From assembly GCA_029212745.1 (NCBI GenBank), contig JARGOL010000009.1, positions 55,768 to 119,767 on the forward strand: DNA of 64,000 nt, given 5' to 3'. Below are positions 18,906 through 28,294 of the stretch, in pieces. Under the pieces are notes generated by a model, which searched no databases, had not been told where the DNA came from, and worked only from the letters and a program-made list of their open reading frames with translations. Each line of letters begins with the position of its first letter. Within the stretch, counting starts at the first letter, position 1. The DNA is from Alcanivoracaceae bacterium (GTDB lineage Bacteria; Pseudomonadota; Gammaproteobacteria; Pseudomonadales; Alcanivoracaceae). The position numbers were made by a program, and so were the translations under genes.

Positions 18906-19741
18906 GCGGGATCAAGCGTAAAGCACTCAAGCCATCGGAAGGTGCGGCGGCCCTGGTCACGGGAGCGGGTAGCGGTATCGGCCGCAGTTTCGCCTATGAG
19001 ATCGTTCGCCGTGGCGGGTCGGTGATCTGCGCCGATATCGATGGTCAGCGTGCCGAGGAAACCGCCCGGGCCCTCTCGGAGCTGGGTGAAGGTCGCGCCG
19101 TCGCCTATCGTTGCGATGTCGGTAGTGAAAAGCAGATGGCCACGCTCGCAGAGAAGGCGGAATCGTTACTGGGACGGCCCATCACATTGGTCGTCAACAA
19201 CGCCGGGGTCGGTGTTGGCGGCCCGATTGGCGAAGTGCCGCTAAAGGATTGGCGCTGGTGCCTCAAGGTCAATCTCTGGGGTGTCATTCATGGTTGCCAC
19301 TTCTTCGCTCCGAGGCTGCGTGAGTTGGGTTACGGTGGCATCATCAACGTGGCCTCGGCGGCCGGTTTCGGCGCGGCCCCCGAAATGAGCGCCTATAACG
19401 TCACCAAGTCGGCGGTGCTGTCGCTTTCCGAGACGCTGGCCGCCGAGCTGACCGGCACCGGTGTCCATGTCTCGGCCCTGTGTCCGACCGTGGTGCCGAC
19501 CAATATTCTGGATAAGGCGCGGCTGCCCGACAATCGCAGCGATTTTGCCAGCGCGGCCATGCGCAAATGGGTCTTCACCAACAGCGATGAGGTGGCGCGC
19601 AAAACCCTTGACGCGCTCGACAGGAAGCAGCTTTATGTCGTGCCCCAGTTCGACGGCCGCATCATGTGGCGCTTCAAGCGCTACGCGCCAGCGCTGTACA
19701 CGCGCACCCTGGGCGAGGCCTATCGCCTGGCCGCTAACTGA
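18902..19741 (+). CDS. Short-chain dehydrogenase/reductase (cassette A)
   Basis: 279 residues, ATG at 18902 overlapping the previous stop (ATGA). TGAGSGIGRSFAYEI cofactor loop, CADID after beta-2 (NAD preference), NNAGVGVGGPIGE, and ASAAGFGAAPEMSAYNVTK with the Ser-Tyr-Lys triad. The segment DWRWCLKVNLWGVIHGCHFFAP is shared almost word for word with the SDR of cassette B. Probably oxidises the secondary alcohol to the ketone that the BVMO uses, or handles the alcohol freed by ester cleavage. Confidence 0.9.
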   Translation: MSGIKRKALKPSEGAAALVTGAGSGIGRSFAYEIVRRGGSVICADIDGQRAEETARALSELGEGRAVAYRCDVGSEKQMATLAEKAESLLGRPITLVVNNAGVGVGGPIGEVPLKDWRWCLKVNLWGVIHGCHFFAPRLRELGYGGIINVASAAGFGAAPEMSAYNVTKSAVLSLSETLAAELTGTGVHVSALCPTVVPTNILDKARLPDNRSDFASAAMRKWVFTNSDEVARKTLDALDRKQLYVVPQFDGRIMWRFKRYAPALYTRTLGEAYRLAAN

Positions 19742-19761
19742 CACCTGGCAGGAGGCGTGCC

Positions 19762-20808
19762 ATGACTTCGTTTGCGGCAAGGGTGGTCGACCGTGGCTTG
19801 CGGCTGCTGATGAAGCGCGAGCCGGCGACACCCGATGAACTGGTGATACGGCTGCGGCGCATCGCCGCGGCGGGCCGCCTGCCGGGCAGGCTGCCTTCCG
19901 GTGTGACGGTGCGCAAGACCACGATTGGCAATGAACCGGCGGTGCCACCCGGCGTCCCGGCGGTGTGCGTCACGCCCGACCGGCCCACGGCCACGGTGCT
20001 GTACCTGCACGGTGGTGCCTTCGTCAGCGGCCGTTTTGCCATGTACGCGAACCTTTGCGGGCAATTGGCCGGGCGGCTGAATGCGCGTGTGTTCTGGATT
20101 GACTACCGGCTGGCCCCGGAGATGCCTTATCCGGGCGCCCTCGACGATGCCTGCCACGCCTGCAACGCGCTGGCCGCCGCATATCCGGATGACCCCCTGG
20201 CCATCATTGGCGATTCAGCGGGCGGGAATCTGACCTTGGCCACGCTGCTGCGGCTGCGTGATGAGTCGGCCGACGGCGAGTTCGGTCCCCGCCCGCGCAT
20301 GCCGGCCTGCGCCGTGGCGATCTCGCCGGGCGCGGACATGGTCGGCGATGCACCGTCGCGGCAGGCCAACGCGGCCAGCGACGCCATGTTGACGCCGCGC
20401 ATGATTCAGATGGCCACCGCTTTGTATCTGGCCGGTCACGACCCCCGGGATCCCTATGTCTCGCCGGCATATGGGGATTACAACGGTTTGCCGCCGCTCA
20501 TGCTCACCGCGAGCGAATCCGAGGTCCTGCGGGATGACGCCTACCAGGTCGCCCATCGCGCGCGTCAGGCCGGCGTGTCGGTGACCTTACGAACCCGTTG
20601 GAACATGCCGCACGTATGGCCGGTGTTTTACTCGGTGTTGCCCGAGGCGCGCCAGGACGTCGCCGACATTGTCGGTTTTATGCGCCGGCATTTGTCGGCG
20701 CCGGTGGCAGGCACCGGGGCCGCAACCCGAGCGAAACCGCATGTTCCGCCCAGCGGCCAGAAAGCCGCACGGAGCCGATTGCATTCTCGAGTTGGAGGAC
20801 CAACATGA
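19762..20808 (+). CDS. HSL-family alpha/beta hydrolase/esterase (cassette A)
   Basis: 348 residues. Hormone-sensitive-lipase family: LYLHGGAFVSGR (HGG oxyanion motif, about 80), IGDSAGGNLTL (nucleophile Ser, about 155), acid in SEVLRDDAY, and His in MPHVWPVF near residue 290. The last 40 residues are basic and not conserved in cassette B. The stop overlaps the BVMO start (ATGA). Expected to hydrolyse the ester or lactone formed by the monooxygenase encoded next. Confidence 0.9.
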   Translation: MTSFAARVVDRGLRLLMKREPATPDELVIRLRRIAAAGRLPGRLPSGVTVRKTTIGNEPAVPPGVPAVCVTPDRPTATVLYLHGGAFVSGRFAMYANLCGQLAGRLNARVFWIDYRLAPEMPYPGALDDACHACNALAAAYPDDPLAIIGDSAGGNLTLATLLRLRDESADGEFGPRPRMPACAVAISPGADMVGDAPSRQANAASDAMLTPRMIQMATALYLAGHDPRDPYVSPAYGDYNGLPPLMLTASESEVLRDDAYQVAHRARQAGVSVTLRTRWNMPHVWPVFYSVLPEARQDVADIVGFMRRHLSAPVAGTGAATRAKPHVPPSGQKAARSRLHSRVGGPT

Positions 20809-22388
20809 GTGTTGCGGAAGACAGGATTCACGAGGCCATGCTTAGTGAGCGGCAAATGCCGCGCCACGATGCCGCCGAACCCGACCACGAGATATTGATC
20901 ATCGGCGCCGGTTTTGCCGGCATGGGCGCGGCCATCGAGCTTTTGAGCCGTGGCATCAAATCCTTCTCCATTATCGAGCGCGCCGACGACGTCGGTGGCA
21001 CCTGGCGCGACAACCGTTACCCCGGCGTGGCGGTGGACATCACGTCCTTTACCTACTCCTTTTCCTTTGAGCAGGACCCGAACTGGTCGCGGGTCTTCGC
21101 GCCGGGTGATGAGTTGCAGAATTACGCCCGCCGCGTAGCGAGCAAGTACGGTCTCTATCCGTATATGCGTTTCGGCGTCAGCGTGGAGCGTGCCGAGTTC
21201 GACGAAGACCCCCACTTGTGGCAGGTGACAACCGACAAGGAGGTGGTGACGGCTCGCCATCTGGTCTCGGCCACCGGCGGACTCATCTCGCCGAAAATGC
21301 CGGATATCGAGGGCGTCGAGGATTTCCAGGGCGAGCGCATGCACACCGCGCGCTGGGACCACAATGCGGATCTCACCGGCAAGCGCGTCGCGGTGATCGG
21401 GACCGGTGCCACGGCGGTGCAGCTGATCCCCGAAATCGCGGGCAAGGCCAAACAACTGGATGTCTACCAGCGCACTCCGATCTGGGTACTGAAAAAGCCG
21501 GATGGTGAGCTGCCAAACTGGCTCAAGACCCTTTTCCGGCTGGTGCCCAGGCTGCAGCGGACCTTGCGCGGCGCCACCGATACGGTCAGCGAAACCCTGA
21601 TGGTGCTCTCCGCGGTTTATTATCGTCAGGCACCCTGGCTGGTCAGAATGTGCGAAAAGGCCGGCATGAACAATCTGCGCGAGCAGTTGCCGGACCATCC
21701 GGAGTTGTGGGACAAGTTGACGCCCCAATACGGCTTCGGCTGCAAGCGACCGACGTTCTCGAACGAGTATTTCCGGACCTTCGCCCGGGACAACGTGGAG
21801 CTGGTCACCACGCCCATCCAGCGAATTACGCCAAGGGGCATCGAGACCACCGACGGCGTCGAGCACGACATTGACGTGTTGATCCTGACGACCGGCTACA
21901 AGGTTTTCGAGAAGGGCAACCTGCCGTCCTATGAAGTCGTGGGACGTGGCGGTACGGATCTGGGCGAGTTCTGGGAAGAGAACCGTTACCAGGCCTACGA
22001 GGGCCTGACCATACCGGGGTACCCCAACTTCTACATCATGCTGGGGCCGTACGCGCTGATCGGTTCGTCCTATTTCAAAATGGTCGAGGGCAATGCGACT
22101 CATCTGGCACGCTGTATCGAGGCCGCCCGCGAGCGCGACGCGACCTGCGTGGAGATCCGCCGGGACGTGCATGATCGCTACTTCGAGGACATCCAGCGGC
22201 GCCAGCAAAATACCGTATTTCTGAACCACAACTGCGGGGACTCGAACAGCTATTACTTCGACCGCCACGGCGATGCGCCCATGCTGCGCCCTTCCACCTC
22301 CTTCGAGATGTTGTGGCGGGCAAAGCACCTGCCGATGGACCATTACCGCTTCGAACACGCCTCTGCCGGCGACCAGGATGGCCACTAG
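20805..22388 (+). CDS. Baeyer-Villiger monooxygenase (cassette A)
   Basis: 527 residues from the ATG at 20805 (GGAGG 8 bp upstream; overlaps previous stop). FAD site ILIIGAGFAGMGAA, GGTWRDNRYPGVAVDI, BVMO fingerprint FQGERMHTARWD (F-x-G-x3-H-x3-W-D), NADPH site VAVIGTGATAVQL. Inserts one oxygen next to a ketone using FAD and NADPH, giving an ester or lactone. Residues about 199-420 are identical, down to the DNA, to the BVMO at 36773-38362, while both flanks have diverged; see the repeat entries. Confidence 0.92.
   Translation: MSVAEDRIHEAMLSERQMPRHDAAEPDHEILIIGAGFAGMGAAIELLSRGIKSFSIIERADDVGGTWRDNRYPGVAVDITSFTYSFSFEQDPNWSRVFAPGDELQNYARRVASKYGLYPYMRFGVSVERAEFDEDPHLWQVTTDKEVVTARHLVSATGGLISPKMPDIEGVEDFQGERMHTARWDHNADLTGKRVAVIGTGATAVQLIPEIAGKAKQLDVYQRTPIWVLKKPDGELPNWLKTLFRLVPRLQRTLRGATDTVSETLMVLSAVYYRQAPWLVRMCEKAGMNNLREQLPDHPELWDKLTPQYGFGCKRPTFSNEYFRTFARDNVELVTTPIQRITPRGIETTDGVEHDIDVLILTTGYKVFEKGNLPSYEVVGRGGTDLGEFWEENRYQAYEGLTIPGYPNFYIMLGPYALIGSSYFKMVEGNATHLARCIEAARERDATCVEIRRDVHDRYFEDIQRRQQNTVFLNHNCGDSNSYYFDRHGDAPMLRPSTSFEMLWRAKHLPMDHYRFEHASAGDQDGH
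21399..22064 (+). repeat. 666-bp gene-conversion tract, copy 1
   Basis: From the NADPH-site GGGACCGGTGCC to GCGCTGATCGGT inside the BVMO gene. It appears identical to the reverse complement of 37139-37804: the two BVMO proteins are identical through it, and unrelated reading frames across the tract also translate identically in both copies. First mismatches are C/T just before and T/A just after. Outside it the genes differ at many codons. Confidence 0.92.
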
Positions 22389-22457
22389 GCGATGCAGGAC
22401 TGATGGAGCGTAGTGAATGTTTTCCCGGAAAGAGCCTGTGGCGGAGGCTGCCAGCCG

Positions 22458-23963
22458 ATGACAATGCATGAGGAACGTACGCCGGTGCTGGTTGGCGCCG
22501 GCCAGATCACCGCGCGCGAGCCGGATGCCGAGCGCACGCCCATGGACTTGATTGCCCTGGCCGCCCGGGCCGCCGCCGCGGACTGCGGCGTGGCCGGCGT
22601 GCTGGGACAGGTCCAGTCACTGACCTGTCTCAACATCCTGGCACCGGCCTATCCGGATGCCCCGGCCAGCCTGGCGCGGCGCCTGGGTATTGATCCCGGC
22701 GAGCGTTTCTACACCCCCATCGGCGGGAATATGGGCCAATGGCTGGTTGGCTACTATGCCGGGCGCATCGCCGCCGGTGAGCTCGATTGTGCCCTGATCG
22801 CGGGCGGTGAGGCGCTGGCCACGCAGATGAGCGGCAACGGCGCCGGCCTGTCCGGGGTGCTTGACACCGAAACCGGGGAGGGCCCTCGGCTGCTCGGCGA
22901 CGACCGTGAGCCGACCAACGCGGCGGAACAACGCCACGGTCTGAACCTGCCCATCCAGATCTATCCGTTGTTAGAGCAGGCCCTGCGCGGCCGATACGGC
23001 CATGATCCGGTGGAGCACCGACAGGTGCTGGGTGAATTGTATGCCCGGTTCAATGCCGTCGCGGTGAATAATCCGCGTGCCTGGCGCCGCGATCCACTTT
23101 CGGCGGCCGACATCGCCGAACGCACACCGGAAAACCGCATGGTCGGCGCGCCCTACACCAAACACATGAATGCCATCATCGCGGTGGACCAGGCCGCTGC
23201 GTTGGTGATGATGTCGGCGGCCAGGGCCCGAGATCTGGGCATTGATCGCGAGCGCTGGGTGTACCCCCTGGCCGCTACTAATGCCCATGAGCGTTGGTTC
23301 GTATCCGAGCGGGCGGATCTGTCCCGCTCGCCGGCGATCGCCGCTTGCGGCGAGCGACTGACCGCGGCCAGCGGGCTTGGCATCGACGAGATTGATCACC
23401 TTGACCTGTATAGCTGTTTTCCCAGTGCGGTGCAGATGGCCCGTGACGCGTTGGGGATTGCTGCGCATGATCCCCGGCCGCTGACTGTCACGGGCGGGCT
23501 GGCTTACCATGGCGGGCCCGGCAACAACTACTGCACCCATGCCATCGCCGAGATCATGGCCCGTATCCGCGCCGACCGAGGCACCACCGGACTGGTCAGC
23601 GGCGTGGGCTGGTACATGAGCAAGCATTCCCTGGGGCTCTACGGCGGCCAACCGCCCACCGGCGGTTGGCCTCCCATCGATACCGACGGGTTGCAGGCTG
23701 AAATCGATGCCGGTCCCGTCGTCGATATCGCGGAGCAGGCGCGGGGCAGGGGCCGTATCGAGACCTACACCGTCATGCACGACCGCGCGGACCAGCCAGT
23801 TCAGGGCATTGTCCTGGGACGGCTGGACGATGGTCGGCGCTTTGTCGCCAATACGCCTGCCGATACGGACCTGCTTGATGCCATGACCCACGATGAGTTT
23901 CTCAATCGCGCGGGCCGCGTAGATAACGACGGCAAATGCAATTTGTTCACTCCCGACGAGTAA
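22458..23963 (+). CDS. Thiolase-like acetyl-CoA acetyltransferase family protein lacking the canonical Cys
   Basis: 501 residues from the ATG at 22458 (GGAGG 10 bp upstream). The fold is thiolase-like: TPVLVGAGQIT at the start, GYYAGRIAAGELDCALIAGGEAL, and HLDLYSCFPSAVQMARDALGI then TVTGGLAYHGGPGNNYCTHAIAEI. Where catalytic thiolases carry NNCATGS, this protein has PIGGNMGQWLV (about 87-97), so the nucleophilic Cys is absent. Such Cys-less members include retro-aldolases such as Ltp2, although length and context here do not prove that. The last 150 residues form an extra domain. First gene after the BVMO, 69 bp away. Confidence 0.75.
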   Translation: MTMHEERTPVLVGAGQITAREPDAERTPMDLIALAARAAAADCGVAGVLGQVQSLTCLNILAPAYPDAPASLARRLGIDPGERFYTPIGGNMGQWLVGYYAGRIAAGELDCALIAGGEALATQMSGNGAGLSGVLDTETGEGPRLLGDDREPTNAAEQRHGLNLPIQIYPLLEQALRGRYGHDPVEHRQVLGELYARFNAVAVNNPRAWRRDPLSAADIAERTPENRMVGAPYTKHMNAIIAVDQAAALVMMSAARARDLGIDRERWVYPLAATNAHERWFVSERADLSRSPAIAACGERLTAASGLGIDEIDHLDLYSCFPSAVQMARDALGIAAHDPRPLTVTGGLAYHGGPGNNYCTHAIAEIMARIRADRGTTGLVSGVGWYMSKHSLGLYGGQPPTGGWPPIDTDGLQAEIDAGPVVDIAEQARGRGRIETYTVMHDRADQPVQGIVLGRLDDGRRFVANTPADTDLLDAMTHDEFLNRAGRVDNDGKCNLFTPDE

Positions 23964-23981
23964 ACGCGAGGAGAAAATAGA

Positions 23982-25166
23982 ATGGATGCCATGTCCGGAC
24001 AGGAATTCGACCAAGCCAGCGTTGCCCAGCGCATGCGCGAGATTCGCGAAGCCGCCCGAGTTGTCAGTGAAGGTTTTTCCCGGGCGTACATGCGCGAATG
24101 CATCGATAACCACCGTTTTCCGGAGGAGGCCTGGAAAGCGCTGGGCGAATACGGGCTGCTCGGCATCACCATTCCCGAGGATCTGGGTGGCATGGGCGGC
24201 GGGCAGGTGGAACTGGTCGCGCTGATGGAAACGCTGGCCGAGGCCGGGCTGGTGCTACCCATGCTGCTGCTCACCGGTTTTGCGCGGGTGCCGATTCTCC
24301 GTAATGGCACGCCCGAACAGATCGAGCGATTCGTCAAACCGACCATCAGTGGCGCCGAAAAACTGTGTTTTGCCATCACCGAGCCGGATGCCGGCACCAA
24401 CAGCTTCGCGATGTCGTCGCTGGCGACGCGGGATGGTGACGGCTACCGGCTGACCGGGCGCAAGGTATTTATTTCCGGTGCCGCGGACGCCGATCGCATG
24501 CTGGTCGTTGCCCGGACCCGCAAGGCCGGCGAGGTCGAGCGCCGCACCGAGGGTATGTCGTTGTTCGTGGTGGATACCGACGCGCCTGGCGTGGAGCTGA
24601 CGCCAATGAACATTGACGTCGGCTGGCCGGAGCGCCAGTACATGGTTTTCCTCGACGAGGTCGAACTCGACGCGGACCGACTGATTGGCAAGCCGGGAGA
24701 GGGCCTGGCCGGGATGTTCGAGGCGTTGAACTCGGAACGCCTGCTTGCTACCGCCATGGCCGTGGGTATGGGTAACTACGCGCTTAAAAAGGCCGTGACC
24801 TACGCCAACGAGCGCAAGCCCTTCGGCGTACCCATCGGCAGCTACCAGGCCCTGCAGCATCGGCTGGCCGAGGCCAAGGCCGAGCTGGAAGCCGCGCGGC
24901 TGATGATGATTCAGGCCGCCGCGACCTTCGATGCGGGCGGCAATGCCGGCACCCATGCCAACATGGCCAAGTTGCTGGGCTCGCGCGCCGCGGTCAAGGC
25001 CGTGGAGGCGGCGCTGCAAACTCACGGTGGTTACGGCTTCGACCGGGATTACGACATCATCAACCTGTGGCCCTCGGCCCGGTTGATGGAGATTGCGCCA
25101 ATCAACAACGAAATGTTGCTCAACTACATCGGTGAACATGTCCTTGGCTTACCCAAATCTTACTGA
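23982..25166 (+). CDS. Acyl-CoA dehydrogenase
   Basis: 394 residues. Full-length acyl-CoA dehydrogenase: GLLGITIPEDLGGMGGG, middle motif FAITEPDAGTNSFAMSSLAT (about 130), RKVFISGA, YANERKPFGVPIGSYQALQHRLAE (about 270), and QTHGGYGFDRDYDI near the C-terminus. Catalytic base position cannot be assigned with confidence. Its 3' end overlaps the next gene by 29 bp. Part of the beta-oxidation block that follows cassette A. Confidence 0.92.
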   Translation: MDAMSGQEFDQASVAQRMREIREAARVVSEGFSRAYMRECIDNHRFPEEAWKALGEYGLLGITIPEDLGGMGGGQVELVALMETLAEAGLVLPMLLLTGFARVPILRNGTPEQIERFVKPTISGAEKLCFAITEPDAGTNSFAMSSLATRDGDGYRLTGRKVFISGAADADRMLVVARTRKAGEVERRTEGMSLFVVDTDAPGVELTPMNIDVGWPERQYMVFLDEVELDADRLIGKPGEGLAGMFEALNSERLLATAMAVGMGNYALKKAVTYANERKPFGVPIGSYQALQHRLAEAKAELEAARLMMIQAAATFDAGGNAGTHANMAKLLGSRAAVKAVEAALQTHGGYGFDRDYDIINLWPSARLMEIAPINNEMLLNYIGEHVLGLPKSY

Positions 25167-26061
25167 TACCTCCGGCGTGATCGAGCGCGATGGATTCACG
25201 GCCCCGGACGGCCGGGAAATCGCGCTGTGGCGCTGGCCGCGTTCGGCCGGACGCCCCACGCTGCACTGGGCCCATGCGACGGGCTTCCATGGTCGGTTGT
25301 ACAGACCGCTGCTCGATGATCTGGCGCGTGATTGCAACGTGCTGGCTTGGGACATGCGTGGCCACGGGGCCAGCGCCGAGGCGGCGGACTTTGCGACTTT
25401 CCGTGGCTGGGAAACCTATTATCGGGATCTGGCCGCTTTTCTGGACAAGCTGGCGGAGCCGGTTTGGCTGGCCGGCCATTCCATCGGCGCCACCACCAGC
25501 ATCATGGCCGCGGCCCGACGGCCGGACAAGGTGCTGGGCCTGATCTTGGCAGAGCCGGTGATCATGGATTTATGGCAGGGCTGGATGTTGTGGTGGGCCA
25601 AGCTCTTGCGCCGGTCCGACCGGTTCTCGCTGGCGGCCGGCGCGGCACGCCGGCGCAGGGAGTTCGACTCGCACGCTGCGGCCCTGGACAATTTCCGTGG
25701 ACGGGGTGGCTTCAAGACCTGGCCCGAGGCATGGCTTGAAGCCTATGTCCAGCATGGTCTCGTGCAGCATGGCGATCAGGTTCGCCTGGCCTGTACGCCG
25801 GAGTGGGAAAGTGCCACTTTCGCTCATACCGAACACAACCCCTGGCCCGGTATCCGTCGGTTGCAGTGTCCGGTAATCACGTTGGCCGCGGAACAGGCTT
25901 CGACCTTCTCGCAAAGAGCGCGGCAACGCCTGCGGACCCGGCTGCCCTGCGCCGAGGTGGAGGTCTTGCCTGGAACGACCCACTTCCTGCCCATGGAGCG
26001 ACCCGAGGCGGTACGGGATGCCGTGCGCCGGATGATGTCACCGCAACAGGGGAGCGGGTGA
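25138..26061 (+). CDS. Alpha/beta hydrolase
   Basis: 307 residues from the ATG at 25138, which overlaps the acyl-CoA dehydrogenase gene. Motifs: HWAHATGFHGRLY (oxyanion), WDMRGHGASAEAADF, nucleophile elbow AGHSIGATTSIM (about 100), and a late His in LPGTTHFLPME. Proline-iminopeptidase/haloperoxidase-like fold; might be an esterase, C-C hydrolase or thioesterase in this pathway. A 123-bp gap without a gene separates it from the thiolase downstream. Confidence 0.85.
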   Translation: MSLAYPNLTDTSGVIERDGFTAPDGREIALWRWPRSAGRPTLHWAHATGFHGRLYRPLLDDLARDCNVLAWDMRGHGASAEAADFATFRGWETYYRDLAAFLDKLAEPVWLAGHSIGATTSIMAAARRPDKVLGLILAEPVIMDLWQGWMLWWAKLLRRSDRFSLAAGAARRRREFDSHAAALDNFRGRGGFKTWPEAWLEAYVQHGLVQHGDQVRLACTPEWESATFAHTEHNPWPGIRRLQCPVITLAAEQASTFSQRARQRLRTRLPCAEVEVLPGTTHFLPMERPEAVRDAVRRMMSPQQGSG

Positions 26062-26184
26062 GCACACGCGGGCCGTACGCGCTACAGGCGCACACCGCCT
26101 GATGACTGGAGGCCTGGCACACCCGGAGCAGGCCGGAAATGCAAGGTTTCGACCTGTCTACTACCCGGGCTCAAGGAGCAAAGC

Positions 26185-27366
26185 ATGAAACACACTCCCG
26201 TTATCAGCGGCGTCGGCATGGTGCCGTTCGCCAAACCGGGCGCCAGCGCGCCCTACTACGAGATGGGCGCCGAGGCGGCACGCCAGGCGCTGGCCGACGC
26301 CGGGCTGGACTACGGCAAGGTACAGCAGGCCTACGCGGGCTATGTCTACGGCGATTCCACCTGCGGTCAGCGGGCGCTTTATCCGCTCGGCATGACAGGC
26401 ATTCCCGTGGTCAACGTCAACAACAACTGCGCCACCGGCTCGACCGCCCTGTTCCTGGCGCGTCAGGTGGTGGCCTCCGGCGCTGCCGACTGCGTGCTGG
26501 CGCTGGGCTTCGAGCAGATGCAGCCCGGTGCGCTGGGCAGCTACTACCACGACCGGCCGACGCCCTTCGAGCTCTTCGATCATGTGTGCGACGAACTGGT
26601 CGGCCAACCGGACGTGCCGCTGGCCATCCGTTACTTCGGCGGCGCCGGCATGGCGCACATGGACAGGTACGGCACCAGGGCGGAAACCTTTGCCAAAATC
26701 CGCGCCAAGGCGAGCCGGCATGCCGCGCGCAACCCGGTGGCACTGTTCCGCAAGGAGGTGACGGTGGAGGACGTCATGGACTCCCCGGTGCTGATCGGCC
26801 CGTTGACCCGCCTGATGGCCTGCCCGCCGACCTGCGGCGCGGCCGCGGCCATCGTCTGCTCCGAAGCCTTTGCCAAGGCTCATGGCCTTGATCATCAGGT
26901 ACGCATCGTGGCGCAGTCGATGACCACGGATACCCCAAATACCTTCGAGGCACGCAACATGATGCAGCTGGTCGGCTGCGACATGACGCGCGCCGCAGCT
27001 GACCAGGTCTACGAGGCCGCCGGCATCGGCCCCGAGGACGTCGATGTGGTGGAGCTGCACGACTGCTTCGCTACCAACGAGTTGCTGACCTACGAGGCAC
27101 TGGGGCTGGCGCCGGAAGGCGGTGGCGAGAAGATGGTCGAGGACGGCGACAACACCTACGGCGGGCGTGTGGTCACCAACCCCTCGGGCGGACTGCTGTC
27201 CAAGGGCCATCCGCTGGGCGCCACCGGACTGGCACAGTGCGCCGAGCTGGTCCAGCAGTTGCGCGGACAGGCGGGGAACCGCCAGGTCGAAAGTGCGCGC
27301 CTGGCCCTGCAGCACAATCTCGGCCTGGGCGGGGCCTGCGTGGTGACGATGTACCAGGCCACCTGA
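26185..27366 (+). CDS. SCP-x type thiolase (lipid-transfer protein family)
   Basis: 393 residues, ATG behind AAGGAG. Thiolytic cleavage of 3-ketoacyl-CoA. Nucleophile in NNNCATGSTALFLARQ (Cys82), ELHDCFATNELLTYEALGL (about 295), and the second catalytic segment SKGHPLGATGLAQ near residue 345. Belongs to the SCP-x/Ltp thiolases used for branched or sterol-like substrates rather than FadA. Together with the acyl-CoA dehydrogenases, paired MaoC-type hydratases and SDR around it, it completes one beta-oxidation turn. Confidence 0.92.
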   Translation: MKHTPVISGVGMVPFAKPGASAPYYEMGAEAARQALADAGLDYGKVQQAYAGYVYGDSTCGQRALYPLGMTGIPVVNVNNNCATGSTALFLARQVVASGAADCVLALGFEQMQPGALGSYYHDRPTPFELFDHVCDELVGQPDVPLAIRYFGGAGMAHMDRYGTRAETFAKIRAKASRHAARNPVALFRKEVTVEDVMDSPVLIGPLTRLMACPPTCGAAAAIVCSEAFAKAHGLDHQVRIVAQSMTTDTPNTFEARNMMQLVGCDMTRAAADQVYEAAGIGPEDVDVVELHDCFATNELLTYEALGLAPEGGGEKMVEDGDNTYGGRVVTNPSGGLLSKGHPLGATGLAQCAELVQQLRGQAGNRQVESARLALQHNLGLGGACVVTMYQAT

Positions 27367-27379
27367 ACAGGAGTTGCAT

Positions 27380-27838
27380 ATGATTAATACTAAACACATC
27401 GGCCTGCAGCTGCCGACCGTCACCTTCGAGGTCGAAAAGGGGCGCCTGCGCTTTTTCGCCAAGGCCACCGGCGAAACGCGGCCCGAGTATCTCGACGAGC
27501 AGGCGGCCCGGGCCGCGGGCTACCGCAGCCTGCCGGTGCCGCCGACCTTCCTGATGGGCGCTGATCTTGACGCCGGGACGCTGACCACACTGCTCGACAC
27601 CCTGGGCGTACCGATCGAGCGCATCCTGCACGGCGAGCAAAGCTTCACCTACCACGCGCCGGTGTGCGCCGGCGACGTGCTCAGCGTCGAGTCGAAGGTT
27701 AGCGACATCTATAGCAAGAAGGGCGGCGCGATCGAGTTCATCGTCAAGGATTCGCAGATCAAGGATGCCCAGGGCGAGACAGTGGTCGAGGCCCGCAGCG
27801 TCATCGTCGTACGCAACCCGCAGGAGAACGCAGCATGA
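27380..27838 (+). CDS. FAS1-type/MaoC N-terminal dehydratase subunit
   Basis: 152 residues, ATG behind AGGAG. Hotdog protein of the MaoC N-terminal (FAS1-like dehydratase, PF13452) kind: FEVEKGRLRFFAKATGET and VPPTFLMGAD, then LHGEQSFTYHAPVCAGDVL. This half normally lacks the catalytic Asp-His pair and pairs with a MaoC subunit. The next gene, overlapping by ATGA, encodes that subunit. Comparable to ChsH1-ChsH2 hydratases of steroid side-chain breakdown (analogy). Confidence 0.85.
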   Translation: MINTKHIGLQLPTVTFEVEKGRLRFFAKATGETRPEYLDEQAARAAGYRSLPVPPTFLMGADLDAGTLTTLLDTLGVPIERILHGEQSFTYHAPVCAGDVLSVESKVSDIYSKKGGAIEFIVKDSQIKDAQGETVVEARSVIVVRNPQENAA

Positions 27839-28254
27839 ACAGTCCCCGCCGTGACGAAATCAGGGTCGGCGAGGAGCTTCCGCCGCTCGAGCTTCCGCCC
27901 ATCACGCGCACAACCCTGGCCCTGTTCGCCGGTGCCTCGGGCGACCACAACCCGATTCACATTGACAGCGACTTCGCCAGGGCCGCCGGGATGCCGGATG
28001 TGTTCGCGCACGGCATGCTGCCGATGGCCTATCTTGGCCGGTTCCTGACCCAGTGGGTCCCGCAGACGCAGCTGCGCCACTTCTCCGTGCGCTTTGCGGC
28101 GATCACACCGGTCGGCGCCAGGCTGACCTGCACCGGCAAGATTGTCGAGATCACGCAGGGCGGCTGCGAGGCGCTGGCACGGCTCAAGATTAACGTGGTT
28201 GACGACCAGGGCGAGATCAAGCTCGCCGGTGAGGCCCTGGTGGCGCAGGCCTGA
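27835..28254 (+). CDS. MaoC-like enoyl-CoA hydratase subunit
   Basis: 139 residues. MaoC hydratase motif FAGASGDHNPIHIDSDFARAAGMPDVFAHGMLPMAYLGR, with the catalytic Asp (SGDHNPIH) and His of hydratase 2. Adds water to 2-enoyl-CoA. ATGA overlap with the preceding FAS1-like subunit points to a heteromeric enzyme. Confidence 0.9.
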   Translation: MNSPRRDEIRVGEELPPLELPPITRTTLALFAGASGDHNPIHIDSDFARAAGMPDVFAHGMLPMAYLGRFLTQWVPQTQLRHFSVRFAAITPVGARLTCTGKIVEITQGGCEALARLKINVVDDQGEIKLAGEALVAQA

Positions 28255-28294
28255 TGATGAAACGCACCCTAATTCCCATACAAGAGGACACTGC

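Noticed and set aside
20792..20803. TTGGAGGACCAA just before the cassette A BVMO, resembling the shared operator
   Set aside because: It lacks the ATTTGGT extension, lies inside the esterase reading frame and its centre is simply the GGAGG ribosome site of the BVMO gene. Probably coincidence.
20628..22469. 613-codon open frame on the minus strand opposite the cassette A BVMO
   Set aside because: A shadow frame from high GC at third positions; no ribosome site or family motif, and the opposite strand holds a certain BVMO.
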